This document shows, in pieces, positions 12,072 through 22,770 of a stretch of 64,000 nucleotides of DNA. Source of the DNA: Rhexocercosporidium sp. MPI-PUGE-AT-0058 (lineage: Eukaryota; Ascomycota; Leotiomycetes; Helotiales); NCBI GenBank assembly GCA_020746875.1, contig JAGTJL010000019.1, positions 992,001-1,056,000 on the forward strand. The letters are read 5' to 3'. Position 1 is the first letter of the stretch. Each line of letters starts with the position of its first letter. A program made the position numbers and the translations under genes. Under the pieces are notes generated by a model. That model was not told where the DNA came from and did no database searches. It saw nothing but the letters and a program-made list of their open reading frames with translations.

Positions 12072-13596
12072 TCAAAGTGATCGAGAAGACGCCCCCGAGG
12101 TAGACAAGCGTTCACAACCCCGCATAAGTGCCTTCCGCGCAATCTCAACGCCCCTTTCCACCTCACCTGGCAAGTCAATATCCCATATCCAGTTCATCCG
12201 AACATCAACATTCGCTTTCATCTTTTGCAAATCTCGTCCGATACCTTCTCCTCCAAACCCCCATATTTCCATTGCTTCCCTGCTCGTTCGCGTCACTTCC
12301 TGGGTTCGTTTTCGTCTCACCTCATCATAAGCTTGGAAGGAAGCTTCAATTGCCGCGTTCCAACTTTGGTTACCGGAAATCTGGCTCTCAGTAATTGTCG
12401 GCTTAGTCTGCACTCCATTTACCATCTTGCCTAAGATACTGCTGAGGATGAAGGAGTCTTCGAAGCCCATTCCTGCTCCCTGGCCTTGATGCGGGGTCGT
12501 GGCGTGTGCCGCGTCTCCCATCAATGCGACTCGCCCTTTGACGTACGTTGGAGCTGGAAGGTGATCATAGAGTGCCCATCGCTCCGGACGTTCAAAATGC
12601 GACAACAGATTTTTGAGTGGTGCTCCCCAGTCATCGAAGTCGGAGAGAATTGTTTCCCGAGTGACAGGCTGTAGCCAACTCTTTTCTTGCTGGATTGTAG
12701 AAGCAACGGACTGGGTAGAAATGTGCTTCGAAGCAACCACATTGATTAATTTCCCTTTCTCAATTGGGTAAGCTATGATGTAGCTGCCCTGTCCAACAAA
12801 AACATTGGACTTGCCGGGATTGATCGTATTTGAGGTAATGTTGAGAAACTCGGCGCGGGGAAACATCCCACGATAGACGAAGTCATTGGCAAACACCGGA
12901 AGACAGATTCTTTGGTCTTCGATGTCGGAAAGCACGTATTGCTGCCGAGCTACTGACTTGATGCCATCGCAAGCTATGACGGCCGAAGCGAGAGCGGAGG
13001 TTCCGTCGGCGAACTTGAGGCAGAGTTCGCTCGTCGTCGACACTTCTGATATCGATACTAAGCTCTTACCAAATGTTGTAATCGATGGCGGGACCAGTTT
13101 GATGAATTCATTGAGAAATTTTGCTCTGTGCACACATGCCCGGCCGGGTTTCGTGGAACCCGTGTGATAGATCGTAGTGATTAACTTATTGAAACTGATA
13201 GACCATGAGAAAAATTTCATTTCTGGTTTAGATAGCCTCAATACGGGGCGATCGCCCTGTTCCGGATTTGATTCTAAATATGAGCTAGACAAACAGCACT
13301 TACTTATGTTTTTCTCCTACCCTGACATCTGTCCACTCTTCCTTACCAGGCCCCTCTCCATCGTCATCTAAACCTTCATTGTACGTGATACACTTTTTCA
13401 ACGCCTCTTTGATTCTTGGGTCAATTAGCTCGAGTGCTGTAATGCTGTTTGGTCCAAGTGAGACGCCTGCTCCAATCTCTGCGAAGGCAGGCGCCCCTTC
13501 ATATATCTTGTGGGCTATGCCTTGTCGGGTGAGTCCGATAGACAAAGTGAGACCAGCCAAACCCCCGCCGATGATGGCAATTGATGACTCTGACAT
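12072..13596 (-). CDS. FAD-dependent monooxygenase B, salicylate-hydroxylase type
   Basis: Two exons, 13596-13304 and 13194-12072, joined across a 109-bp intron, give 471 residues. The protein starts with MSESSIAIIGGGLAGLTLS, the flavin-binding fold. It then shows ACVHRAKFLNEF (typical of salicylate hydroxylases), a SAVIACDGIKS form of the DG motif, and GRVALMGDAAHATTPHQGQG with MGFEDS, the GD motif. The likely reaction is NAD(P)H-dependent ring hydroxylation, possibly decarboxylating. The 3' splice site was chosen because only it keeps phase and restores VHRA in register. The intron is longer than its neighbours, so this junction is the least certain part. It shares orientation with monooxygenase A and is divergent from the cupin gene across a 770-bp promoter region. 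Confidence 0.88.
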
Positions 13597-14365
13597 GGAC
13601 GCGGCTGGCGTAGAAAGAGGTCGAAAATTATATGCTGGTTCTGTGAAGATATGTGGACAAAGTTGTTTTTCAAGGTTGGGAAAAATGGATTAGTTAAATA
13701 GGCTATTTGCAAAGTACTGTACGCAGCCTTGCTAGATGAGTAGTCAGCATATGGCTGCGACCAACATCACTTCAGACAGTCTCAAGTAAACGCCAGAGGA
13801 TAAACATTTGTGCCTGCACATCTCCCCTGCATACGACGGGACTGGATGATTGGACATGAAGGCATAATTTAATTCAGAATCTGTCCGAATTCAACTATCT
13901 GACGATGGCTGCAGTTGGAAAAGGTATATGCTGTTCGGTTACCAAGTGTCGTCTTCGTTATGGTGTGCTGATACCAGCCTTTTTTCTTGTTCAGAGTTAG
14001 GATCCTTGGAACCCTTCGTGCATAACGCGCCGTCCCAAAAGAGCAAGAGTATTTTCGGCGTCAGAAACATTTTCATCGGGAATTGAGTGAGACGTGTTGG
14101 AAGAGAGTTGAAGCGTTTTCAGATTGCCACGTTGGAATGCAGAATCACCTGACCCGCCTTGGCATTTAGTTCCCCGCAGATTCTGTTCTTGAGTATTTCA
14201 ACAATAACCATTGGCTTGGGGTTTCACTCGTTGTTCATCATTGATTATACCTTGCCTCTACTCATCTTTTCGTTGATCAGCCGCGTATCCAGAGTTTTCA
14301 GCGCGCACGAACCACAGCCGCATTCTCAGGCAAAATTTTAACTTGACTCACTTCCCTATTCCACC
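13597..14365. promoter_or_regulatory. divergent promoter region between monooxygenase B and cupin gene
   Basis: About 770 bp separate two outward-facing start codons, so this must hold both promoters. I see no coding sequence. A shared regulator, perhaps the Zn2Cys6 protein at 15.3-17.6 kb, could bind here, but that is inference. Confidence 0.5.
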
Positions 14366-15019
14366 ATGCTTTCCTTTCTCCGCGCCACAGCTCCTACTCG
14401 AACAAATAATGCCACCAATAATCCCATCGTCTACGAAGACGGTCTATCGTCCATGAAATTCCACGCCCCCGGCTCTCAGTTCATCATGACGCATCAATTG
14501 CCTCCTGTATCACCCAAGAATGGGACAACCATCATCCAGCCTCCGTTCCATTTCCACGTCTATCAGACAGAATACTTCAACCTCCGCTCTGGAACTGGAC
14601 ATTTCTACCTAGGCATCGACCCGAAGCCTTTCATCACTCTATCCGATAAACCCGATGCCCCGAGGACAGCATCTATTCCTGCAGGGCGGTACCATCGATT
14701 TGAGAATGCATCAAAGACGGAAGATTTGATTGTGGATATCCACCTCACGCCAGAAGATTACAAGAACGAGCAGCGATTTTTCCGAAACTTCTTTGGGTAT
14801 CTAGATGATTGCAAGAAGGCAAAGACGGAACCTAGCCTCTTTCAACTTCTGGTCTTCTTGCACAGTGCCGATACTCCTTTGGCGCTGCCGTTGCCGAATG
14901 AGTGGCTGGGAACTATTGTCAGTCGGTTATTTCTTGTTGTGGTTGCTTTTTGGGGGAGATTTATGCTTGGATATCAGGACAGTTACGTGGAGTATTATGA
15001 GGAGGGGAAGTCGAAGTAG
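14366..15019 (+). CDS. cupin-fold protein with C-terminal membrane anchor
   Basis: A single exon of 217 residues. The ATG has an optimal context (CCACCATG). Residues 68-80 give PPFHFHVYQTEYF, the HxHxxxxE metal motif of cupin motif 1. PAGRYHRFEN about 40 residues later supplies the second His of cupin motif 2. A hydrophobic stretch near residues 184-203 could anchor it to a membrane, and the C-terminus is charged. Small cupins of this kind occur in fungal secondary-metabolite and aromatic-degradation clusters as isomerases, cyclases or dioxygenases. Which applies here cannot be read. The divergent position with monooxygenase B suggests co-expression. Confidence 0.8.
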   Translation: MLSFLRATAPTRTNNATNNPIVYEDGLSSMKFHAPGSQFIMTHQLPPVSPKNGTTIIQPPFHFHVYQTEYFNLRSGTGHFYLGIDPKPFITLSDKPDAPRTASIPAGRYHRFENASKTEDLIVDIHLTPEDYKNEQRFFRNFFGYLDDCKKAKTEPSLFQLLVFLHSADTPLALPLPNEWLGTIVSRLFLVVVAFWGRFMLGYQDSYVEYYEEGKSK

Positions 15020-15257
15020 TGAATTTCCTCAGCTTCGGATCCCACAAATTGAAAATACCATGAATCTGAAGTAAGCTTTCATAGATGAGGGTCTTTTGAA
15101 TTGAATTGTTGCTTAGTTTCTGCTACAAATGATATCCATAGGTCTGGGCAACTTCCGTGCATTCCCCCCTTTCCAAAACCAGAACCACAACTCCAATAAA
15201 TATAAACAGGACGCCGGCTTAGCACTAACCCTGTCTCAACTCAGCGAAAACAGAAAT

Positions 15258-17626
15258 TTACATACCCCCAAACAAACCCCTTGATGCCGCCTCATTATCA
15301 AAGTTAAAGTTCTCAGATATCTGCAAGGCAAAAGTATCCCAATCCGCCGTGAGAACATCCACATTCTCAGGCGCGAAGGGAAACTCCGAATTCCACCAAT
15401 TCTCAACGCTATCGGCATCAATTCTAGAGAATTCGGTGTCTGCTGCGATTGGACTCGTCTGTTGTTGCTGCTGCATGTCATTCTGCACATCGAGCACGAG
15501 GATTCGATCGACATATTGGCTTGTTGCTCTCCTCCTCTCCTGGGCGATCTGTTTTTGGCGCTTGATGATGGCTTCGGAAAAGCTGCTAAGTACGTCGTGG
15601 TAGTGTTCGGCTTGTGGACTTTGGTGAGAGAGCTTTTTGAGCACGCCTCGAACGCCGGTGAAGGCGTTTTCAACTTCAGAACTGACTTCAATGTTGGCGA
15701 ACAAGGTGAAGCCAAGGACGAGACCGGCTGCGAATAGCCAGGCTCTAGAGGTCATAGGTTAGCTCCTGCAGATTCTACAGGTCAGTTCGTGGAATTCTTA
15801 CTTTAGTATACACATGTTGCCGATGATTAAGCCAGCCGACATGGCATTCTGGCAGGTCTGCGCCATGTAGACAGCCACGTCAATCGAGACTTGAGCGAGA
15901 TCTGACAGGTTCGCTGGTTCGGCACTCGCCCCAATGTTCATACCGCTACTTGGCTTGGACGAAAGTCGGGACATCAAGTACCGTATTAGGAAGGGCCTGG
16001 TAAGGAGCATGACGGTAAAATAGTACAGGCAAGCAGTATGTATGTTTCCTAGTACCTTTTCGTGCTCAGATGACCCAATGGATGCTCCAACAGAGTAGAT
16101 GCGCATCTCTAGAGAAAGATTTGTGGCGCTCCAGGTGCTCAATTTCTGTAACAATGCCTGCGTCGATTCGAAATCCAATGTCGTTTGTTGGCTGATGTAC
16201 TGAAGAACTTCTTCGATGATCGAGCAGATCTCAAAATTTGCATTGGTAGACGTCTTTGCAATGGTAGGATCGTCACCGTTTAGATTAGCGATGGCTATAT
16301 CTGGCCTGGTGGACAACGATGCCAATGGTCTTGCAAGGATAGAACTGTTCATCACGTCCAGGATACGCAAGCTTTTCCAAGTTCGCAGGCTACACGCAAG
16401 TCAGTTGTTTTGATTCTCAGAATGGATTTCTCGGCAACATACCGAAGGCTTTTCTCCGAGCGAGAAAGGGCAGAATACTGATCTGCATCATGAAGGCCCA
16501 GTGCATGAGCTGCCCTAGCCGCGATGCCCAAGTACATAAATGCAGCGTTCCTACGACAAGCGCCAAGGAGATAAAAAGCCATGAGCAGGAAGGAGTGAAT
16601 CAACCTGATACTTGGATCTTCCAGCATCCCTTCGAAAGCAATTCGTTGACCATGGGTAAAATATCTTTGAGAGGATTTCAAACTGCGTGGACTTGATATG
16701 CGGCATTGTCCTCCGATTGCAAAGACGAGATAAAGTAAGCCTTTGCTCTCGTTCATAGTATTCATGTCAGTGAGGAGTTCGTACACCTCTGATCTCGTAT
16801 AGAGATCTAATATTCCGCTAGACTGAAATTATCAGTAGATATCATCGCCACGTAACTTCGATAAACTCACTGCCAGGAAGAAGTTATCAACCAAGACACG
16901 CTTTTGCTCAACGTCTTCCTCAATATCCGGCAGTTCTTCACCCGATATATGGGCTTCAAGCATGATATTTCCGAGTCTGTTCTCCGTGAAATGAGATGGA
17001 CCCATGTGCTTGGTGAGAATTTGGCGGAGAAACTGTAAGAATGCCAGTGCTGCAGCGCTACCAACGTAGACTGGATCCTTTAGCTACAAGAAAATTTCAT
17101 AGTCATTGAGAATGCTCATACCTTTCTCTCCTTTCGAGTTCAGGAGTAGTCGGCTCCGAGGACCAGTATTTTCCTCCCTGGTAGCGGGGTCAGTATTGAG
17201 GCTATCCGTACCCGCTTCACATCCAATGCTAGCATCAATTACGCCTTCGCCGTCTTGAGTGCAATTGAATGCGTAGTCGTCATCTGCTGATGCAGAAAAT
17301 GATGGATCTTCGACACTTGGTCCGTCGTTTTGATTCTGGACAGGCCGAGGAGCATCATCGTTGCCGAGCGAGCCATGGTGAGCTGAGAATCCCATCGACT
17401 TTGAACTCCGAGATGATTCAGTATCCTCATCCAACTGTGAAGCCTTATGTGAAGTCCGCCATGTCTTCTGCCTCCCTTCCGCGTAAACACAAACTTGCTC
17501 CGAACCGCGTCGGATGCAAGGCGAACATGGAATTTTGGAGTCACATCGCTTCTTGGATGATTTGCATGGTATACATGCTTTCACTGCTCGTTGGCGGTCT
17601 TCAATGCGTATTCGAGGTCGCGGCAT
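15258..17626 (-). CDS. Zn(II)2Cys6 transcription factor
   Basis: Five exons, 17626-17122, 17070-16871, 16822-16443, 16389-15802 and 15744-15258, with introns of 48-57 bp, give 719 residues. Cys 18, 21, 28, 34, 37 and 46 fit CX2CX6CX5CX2CX8C within KACIPCKSSKKRCDSK, the fungal binuclear zinc cluster. A Ser- and acid-rich linker follows. The middle homology domain is restored by splicing: GEKVYVG, then the LTDMNTMNESKGLLYL, FLLMAFYLLGACRRNAAFMY and HALGLHD segments. The C-terminal part has a hydrophobic helix and a short Gln run. It presumably acts in the nucleus. Its position next to the cupin and two monooxygenases makes it the likely pathway regulator, though this is by proximity only. Confidence 0.9.
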
Positions 17627-18189
17627 ACTGTATTATACTTCAGCCATCCGCAAATGCATCTCATTTGTAATGGGACGTCTCCAGCGCGTCCCTATGGCCG
17701 CAACAACTCGAGCGGAAATCCCACTTTTGAGCCCGGGGGTATCAACAACACCAAAGCATTGCGCTTGAACCTGTAATATAGTCTATTGTGTGAAGATGAC
17801 TTGAGTCATAGGTTGCGTTCATGTTGATGGTGCTCATAGACTTTGAGCTGGGTGCGGAAGACCTTGTAAGATAAGGAGGGGTTGTGAGGGGAATTGAGTA
17901 AGCGTCGGCTATGTACCTATTTCTTCGACCATACTCAACTATGCGTGCAGTCGCGCATAATTAATACTGGTTACCTTCCAGACCCCCAACCTTGAAAATG
18001 CCCAAGTCAATCTTCATTTGCAACATCATACACCGACCACGGAGCTCCTTGGGACCGATGACAATTTGCATATAGATTTAGCTCTAATATAAACTTCTTA
18101 GTCCAAATTTCTGAATTTTTTTAACAACTGGCGGACATCGACGAGGTCGATCCAGCACGGAGAGTTGTGGACGTCCTGGATCCACTGCG
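17627..18189. other. intergenic, divergent region upstream of regulator genes
   Basis: About 560 bp containing the promoter of the Zn2Cys6 gene and the 5' side of the decayed regulator. I looked for a zinc-cluster exon for the pseudogene here and found none on the plus strand. Confidence 0.5.
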
Positions 18190-19567
18190 CAATTAATTAC
18201 AGGCAGTTTGAAGTTGCGTATGAGGAGTTTTGGAATTTCCTAGACTCCGGTGGTTTGATTCGAGAACAGAATCCATCCTGGTTGGCGATCTATTCCGCTC
18301 TTCTTGCGGTGAGTTGAAGGAGACTGGAGACCGGAACATCGCTGACGCAGTGAAAGGCAGCAGTTTTGACCAGTGATGAAGACAACATAGATCCAAGTAT
18401 TCTACCCCACAGTAATTTCATGAAGCATTGCAAAGGCCATCCATTAGCCTTACTCGAACAGACTCCTGCAATTTGAACTCGTTGGTGCACAACTGGTACA
18501 GCGCCAGTCTGTATTGTCTCGAAGTCGCCAACTACACGCGAAGCAGCGAGTTCATGCATGTCCAAGCTATCGGCATTCTTCAAATGTGCTGCAATGCCGT
18601 TGGCGACGTAGTCTTTCGCAATAGAATGATGGCAATAGGGATTCACATCTCTAATGATCTCGGACTCCCATATAAGTACAGTGCCGAACATACACTCATC
18701 GATGCAGAAGTTTCGCGGCGTTTGTGGTGGTGTTTGTCATAGGCGAGTGGTCTTTATCCCAACTCCGTGATATTCTACCTGTACTGTTATACTCATCTAA
18801 TTATAGGTTAAACCCCGCGACACATCGGTCGAGCATATCAGAAGAACATTTCGACATGGTACTCCCGCTACCATTTGATGACGATGCGTTAGAGAAAGGC
18901 GATATTTCGGCTGAAATATCACCCAATACGGTATCGCCTTGGTGGTACCATGTCATCCTTGGTAAGGCGGCACTGTTTCATCGTTATTTTACCCAAGGCA
19001 TACGCAAGAGGACACGGATCTCGAGGTTCTCGTCAGAATAGCTGACGAGGGCTTGGCAAATATCATTGAGTCGCTCCCAAACTACCTTCAGCCCGTAGAA
19101 GGCTCGCCACAGTCCCTGGACCTCGAAGACGAGTATCCTTGGATCAAGTAGCAGAGAGTAGATCTGATCATGATATTACTACTTTTACGATCCAAAATCA
19201 ATTATGAGTGTTGGAAACTTTGGGGAAATACTCCTCCAACAGCAATGTCTAGGAGAACGCTATGTCTGCAATCTGCTCAGTCTGTAGTCATGCTGTTGGA
19301 TTCTGCAGATATGCCCATCCACCAAAGACGTTACATGTATGAATGCCTTAAGATTGTCATACCGATGAAACACTACTGAATTGAAGTTGTAGGACATACA
19401 CTTTACGTCTCTATAGTGCTGGCTTGATCATCGCATCAGAAATTCCTCGCTCAGTTGACGAGGACGAATCCTCTGAGCTACTCAACAGTCTACTGGGTTG
19501 TATACAGCTTCTAGAACAGCCCAAAAACCTCAACATCGTCGCAGAAAAAGCTGTAGAGCGTTATTGA
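18190..19567 (+). pseudogene. decayed fungal transcription factor, middle domain only
   Basis: Pieces of a fungal-specific transcription-factor domain appear in order but in broken frames. NPSWLAIYSALLA is near 18270. A block ending VSRRLWWCL is at 18428-18735. Its continuation FVIGEWSLSQLRD lies in another frame from 18733, then HFDMVLPLPFDDDAL follows. Next comes YPWIK, an in-frame TAG where relatives carry Trp, and QRVDLIMILLLLRSKINYE at 19130-19210. The tail, ending AVERY and a stop, is at 19565. No zinc cluster or start codon was found. The frame change at WWCL and the Trp-to-stop change (TGG to TAG) argue for an inactive gene. It is not a copy of the intact neighbour regulator. Confidence 0.7.
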
Positions 19568-19763
19568 TAGCCGACCTTCGCTTACTGTCAGAATCCCATT
19601 CACTCTCATGTTCGGGGTTGTTTCTCCTGGGGACCAGCATCAGCGTCTAGCAGGCTGCGGATATTCCAAAATAACCAGCGGAGTGAGGCACAGGGGGTTC
19701 TAAACTTTAAATTTGTTGCCAACAAAAACTATTTGAACTCGAGATCGGTATTCTATCCCTTTT

Positions 19764-20273
19764 CTAGTTATATAGAAACGGCAATTTCTGTAAATCTGCT
19801 AGAGATAGCATCACTTGCACGTTCCGATTCATGCGTGCCACAAACCACTCCTCCATCCGTTCCTTGTTGTTTTGGCCGACCTGTATTATATATTCCTTCC
19901 AAAGCGCCAGGCGTGCAAGTGAAGCCATTGATCGGCAAGAAACAGTTGTCCTGACTGTGTGTTTGCTCTCGGAAACCTCGAATATGAATGTAGTCTTTTC
20001 CGCATTGAGGACTCCAAAAGCAGCTGTGTTTGTGTAACGGCTATTATCTGCCCACTCGTTGATCTCCCTCCGGAAATGCTTGCATACCATAGCGAGTGGC
20101 TCGAGGATGCCTTTCGATGACTCTGTGAAATCGTATTCGGTTTGCAATGGCATGCAGGGGTTGGAGATCGGTCCTTGTTTAGGGATGCGCTGGACCAGTA
20201 TATTACACGGGAGAGATAGTATCTCGACATAGATCATCTGTTAGATTTCGCGGGGTAGGGTTGCTGATTCCAT
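19764..20273 (-). pseudogene. hypothetical protein gene interrupted by one stop codon
   Basis: A 157-residue frame starts at ATG 20237. Directly upstream, in the same frame, lies ATG 20273 followed by MESATLPREI, one TAA at 20243-20241, and then QMIYVEI. The LPxEIxxMIY pattern is the usual N-terminal start of a large class of fungal F-box-like hypothetical proteins, so the TAA interrupts a conserved helix. CAA to TAA would be the simplest origin. Translation from the inner ATG remains possible. The rest has no enzyme motif. It lies next to another decayed gene. Confidence 0.45.
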
Positions 20274-20764
20274 CGTGAGGAGGTGTGCTTGTATTTTGTT
20301 GAGAAAGCTAACAAATTGTTATTTTTCGGTCGAATTGAGGGCCGATTGTTTGAGTGAAGAGGAAACGGAGATGGATATCCATGTATCTTTGCATTGACGT
20401 AGTCGCTTCACGCTAGTTGATAGGTGCCAAATTTTGGACTGTGACTCCAGCCACATATGCTCAAATTCTGGGACCATATAACTTAAGCGAGACGCAAAAA
20501 TCGTTAGGCCGGGCCAGCCCTGTTTACAGGACGAAGCTAGGGCGACGATCTATATTCAATTTTCACTATGTCAGCTGCCTGTCTTTCTCGTGTTGTTAGT
20601 GACCATAAACCAAAATGGATCAATGTATGACTTTGTCCGCAACCCCAATGAAGGATGAAAAGAATAATTTTCGGGCCAAGCCGACGAATAGTACTGTATG
20701 TGACATATTTATTCACTGATTACCGACTAATTCATCTATGGTCTTTCCCAAGCAACGAGATGCC
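20274..20764. other. intergenic, no gene recognised
   Basis: About 490 bp between the broken hypothetical gene and the 3' end of the GH43 gene. One 60-codon plus frame has no recognisable sequence. Confidence 0.5.
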
Positions 20765-22770
20765 CTATTTCTCAGGGGGATAAACAACAATCCGATCCAA
20801 ATCCGCACCCTTGTAATCAAAGCCATTCCACAATCCTCTCACCGTGATGGTATTCTGCCTCCCTTTCTCGAGCGTAAGCTGAAGTGGAGTGGATAAGATG
20901 ATGCCTTTGTGTGTATCGCGCTGGAAGAGTGTATGTACGGTTGAAGTGTCGTTGTTGATTACTACGCTGGAGATGCGGCGAAGTTGCCAAGTTCCGCCAA
21001 TGCGATCGGGTGTACCGCCAGCTGTCGACCTGTCAGTGGTTGTTTTTTGAACAGAAACGAAGTAAGGAGGTTTAAGAGTGAATAAAAGTCAGATGTGGAT
21101 GAGAAGACTTACGCTGGTCACCGAAGCCCATGTCATCCGTGTCTGCGGGAAGAGTTAGTGAGAATAGCGAGGGATTCACCGAGGAAGGTAGTTTTGTAGA
21201 AGGACATACTCTGGTAGTAAAAAGATACCCATTGAGGTTTCCCTGTACCCTCAATACCCTCAAAGGTGACACTGCTATCATTCCCATATATTCCAGTGAC
21301 GATCACACCACCACTCGCGAAGTTCTTTCCTGACATCAGCATTGCCAGAGGGGCGGAGAACTTCTGAGATAATACTCACAGCTTCTTGTTTGAAGGCATT
21401 TCCAGCGACTACAGCATCTTTGCCATAGTAGGTTTTCCCCTCAATACCTTTGTACTCGCCAGTTTTGCTGCGAGGGAAGAGTCAGTAGTGTACGAACTGG
21501 AGAGAAGCTGGAGACCCAAATGAAGAGAGATGAAACATACACGTTCAAGTCGTAGACATCATACCATACGACGTCTAACGTCTTTTTCCTGTCGTCGATC
21601 TCGATTGGGAGCCAGATGTATCTGCTTTCCCAAAGGGAATTGGAGTCCCACTACATAGGTCAGTGGTCAACATTCCATACTCATTCTAGACGGAAAATGA
21701 TAGCTCGTACTTGATCACCAAGATAGAGATAAGTCGTCTTTTTCGTTCCCTTAATGCGCAAAGAGAACCCCGATTGCGAACTGTACGTCCTGGTGTTCAA
21801 GGGCGAGACGATAAAAGGCTGAGACCAAGGTCCGGAAAGCGAATCCGCACGAAACGCAACAACATCTATGCATTTCGTCAGCACGAACTTTTGCATTGCA
21901 CCAGGAAAGGAATTGAACTCACTATTTGGTCTATACCCCGTCTTATGACTCATCAAAGCGTAATAACTCCTGTCGGTCTGGATGATCGTAGGCGCCTCCA
22001 GATCATACTTGTCAAACCGATGCACCACTTTATTCAAATCCGTGATCTCCTCATTGAAACTCGTCAAGTAGACGTCTCTACCCACTTTACGGTCACCGTT
22101 CGAGTAAAGCGAGTATGAGCGCCCGTCTTTGTAATCTGTGAAGAGCCCGAAGTCTTGAGACCAGTTCCCGAGTGGAGAGGTGGCGTTCACGAAACTGTAG
22201 GGTCCGGCTATGGTTTTTGAGGTGGCGAGACCTTGAAGTAGGAGGCCATAAGTTGAGTTGTCGGCGTGCCACCACATCTAGGTTTTGTTTAGAAGAGAGC
22301 AGAAATGGAGGAGATGGGGACTGGACGAACGTGATACTGTTTTAAAGCTTCACTGTAAACGACTTTAGGGCGTTGGATAATACTTTTTGGGTCGATATAT
22401 GGATGACCCTCAATTGGCTCTTGAGAAAAAAAAGTACCAAGTCAGCTTGAACACTATTTTTTTTCCAAAGAAAATCTAGATTTCCATATTCACACAAAGA
22501 GAAATTGTTGAACTCACTAAGCGCAAAACCATGATGTGTCCAAGTCGCCAGATCCTGAGAACTGTACACCGAAATACCACCACCTTCTTCCTGTCCCTGG
22601 ACCTTATACTCGCCAAACCACCAGAATGTACCATTCTTATCGACTGTCACTCCACCTGCATGTGCGTTGACCAGATCTCCATTCGTGTCTCTCCATCTTG
22701 CGCCTGGGACGATGTACTTGGCTGTCGCTGCACCTAGCAAGAGGGACGTGACAAGTTGAGAGATGAGCAT
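20765..22770 (-). CDS. secreted GH43 (subfamily 24-like) exo-beta-1,3-galactanase candidate
   Basis: Nine exons join in frame: 22770-22518, 22419-22331, 22277-21923, 21865-21711, 21650-21541, 21467-21380, 21324-21210, 21142-21113 and 21021-20765. They give 483 residues. Residues 1-18 are a signal peptide ending in ATA-KY. The five-bladed propeller start has VNAHAGGVTVDKNGTFWWFG and YKVQGQEEGGGISVYSS, followed after splicing by EGHPYIDPKSIIQRPKVVY and MWWHADNSTYG, all typical of GH43 galactanases. Later blades include YDLEAPTIIQTDRSYYALMS. These enzymes release galactose from arabinogalactan side chains outside the cell. One intron uses the less common donor GTTCGT. No carbohydrate-binding module is visible. 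Subfamily placement is from memory of motifs. Confidence 0.87.
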
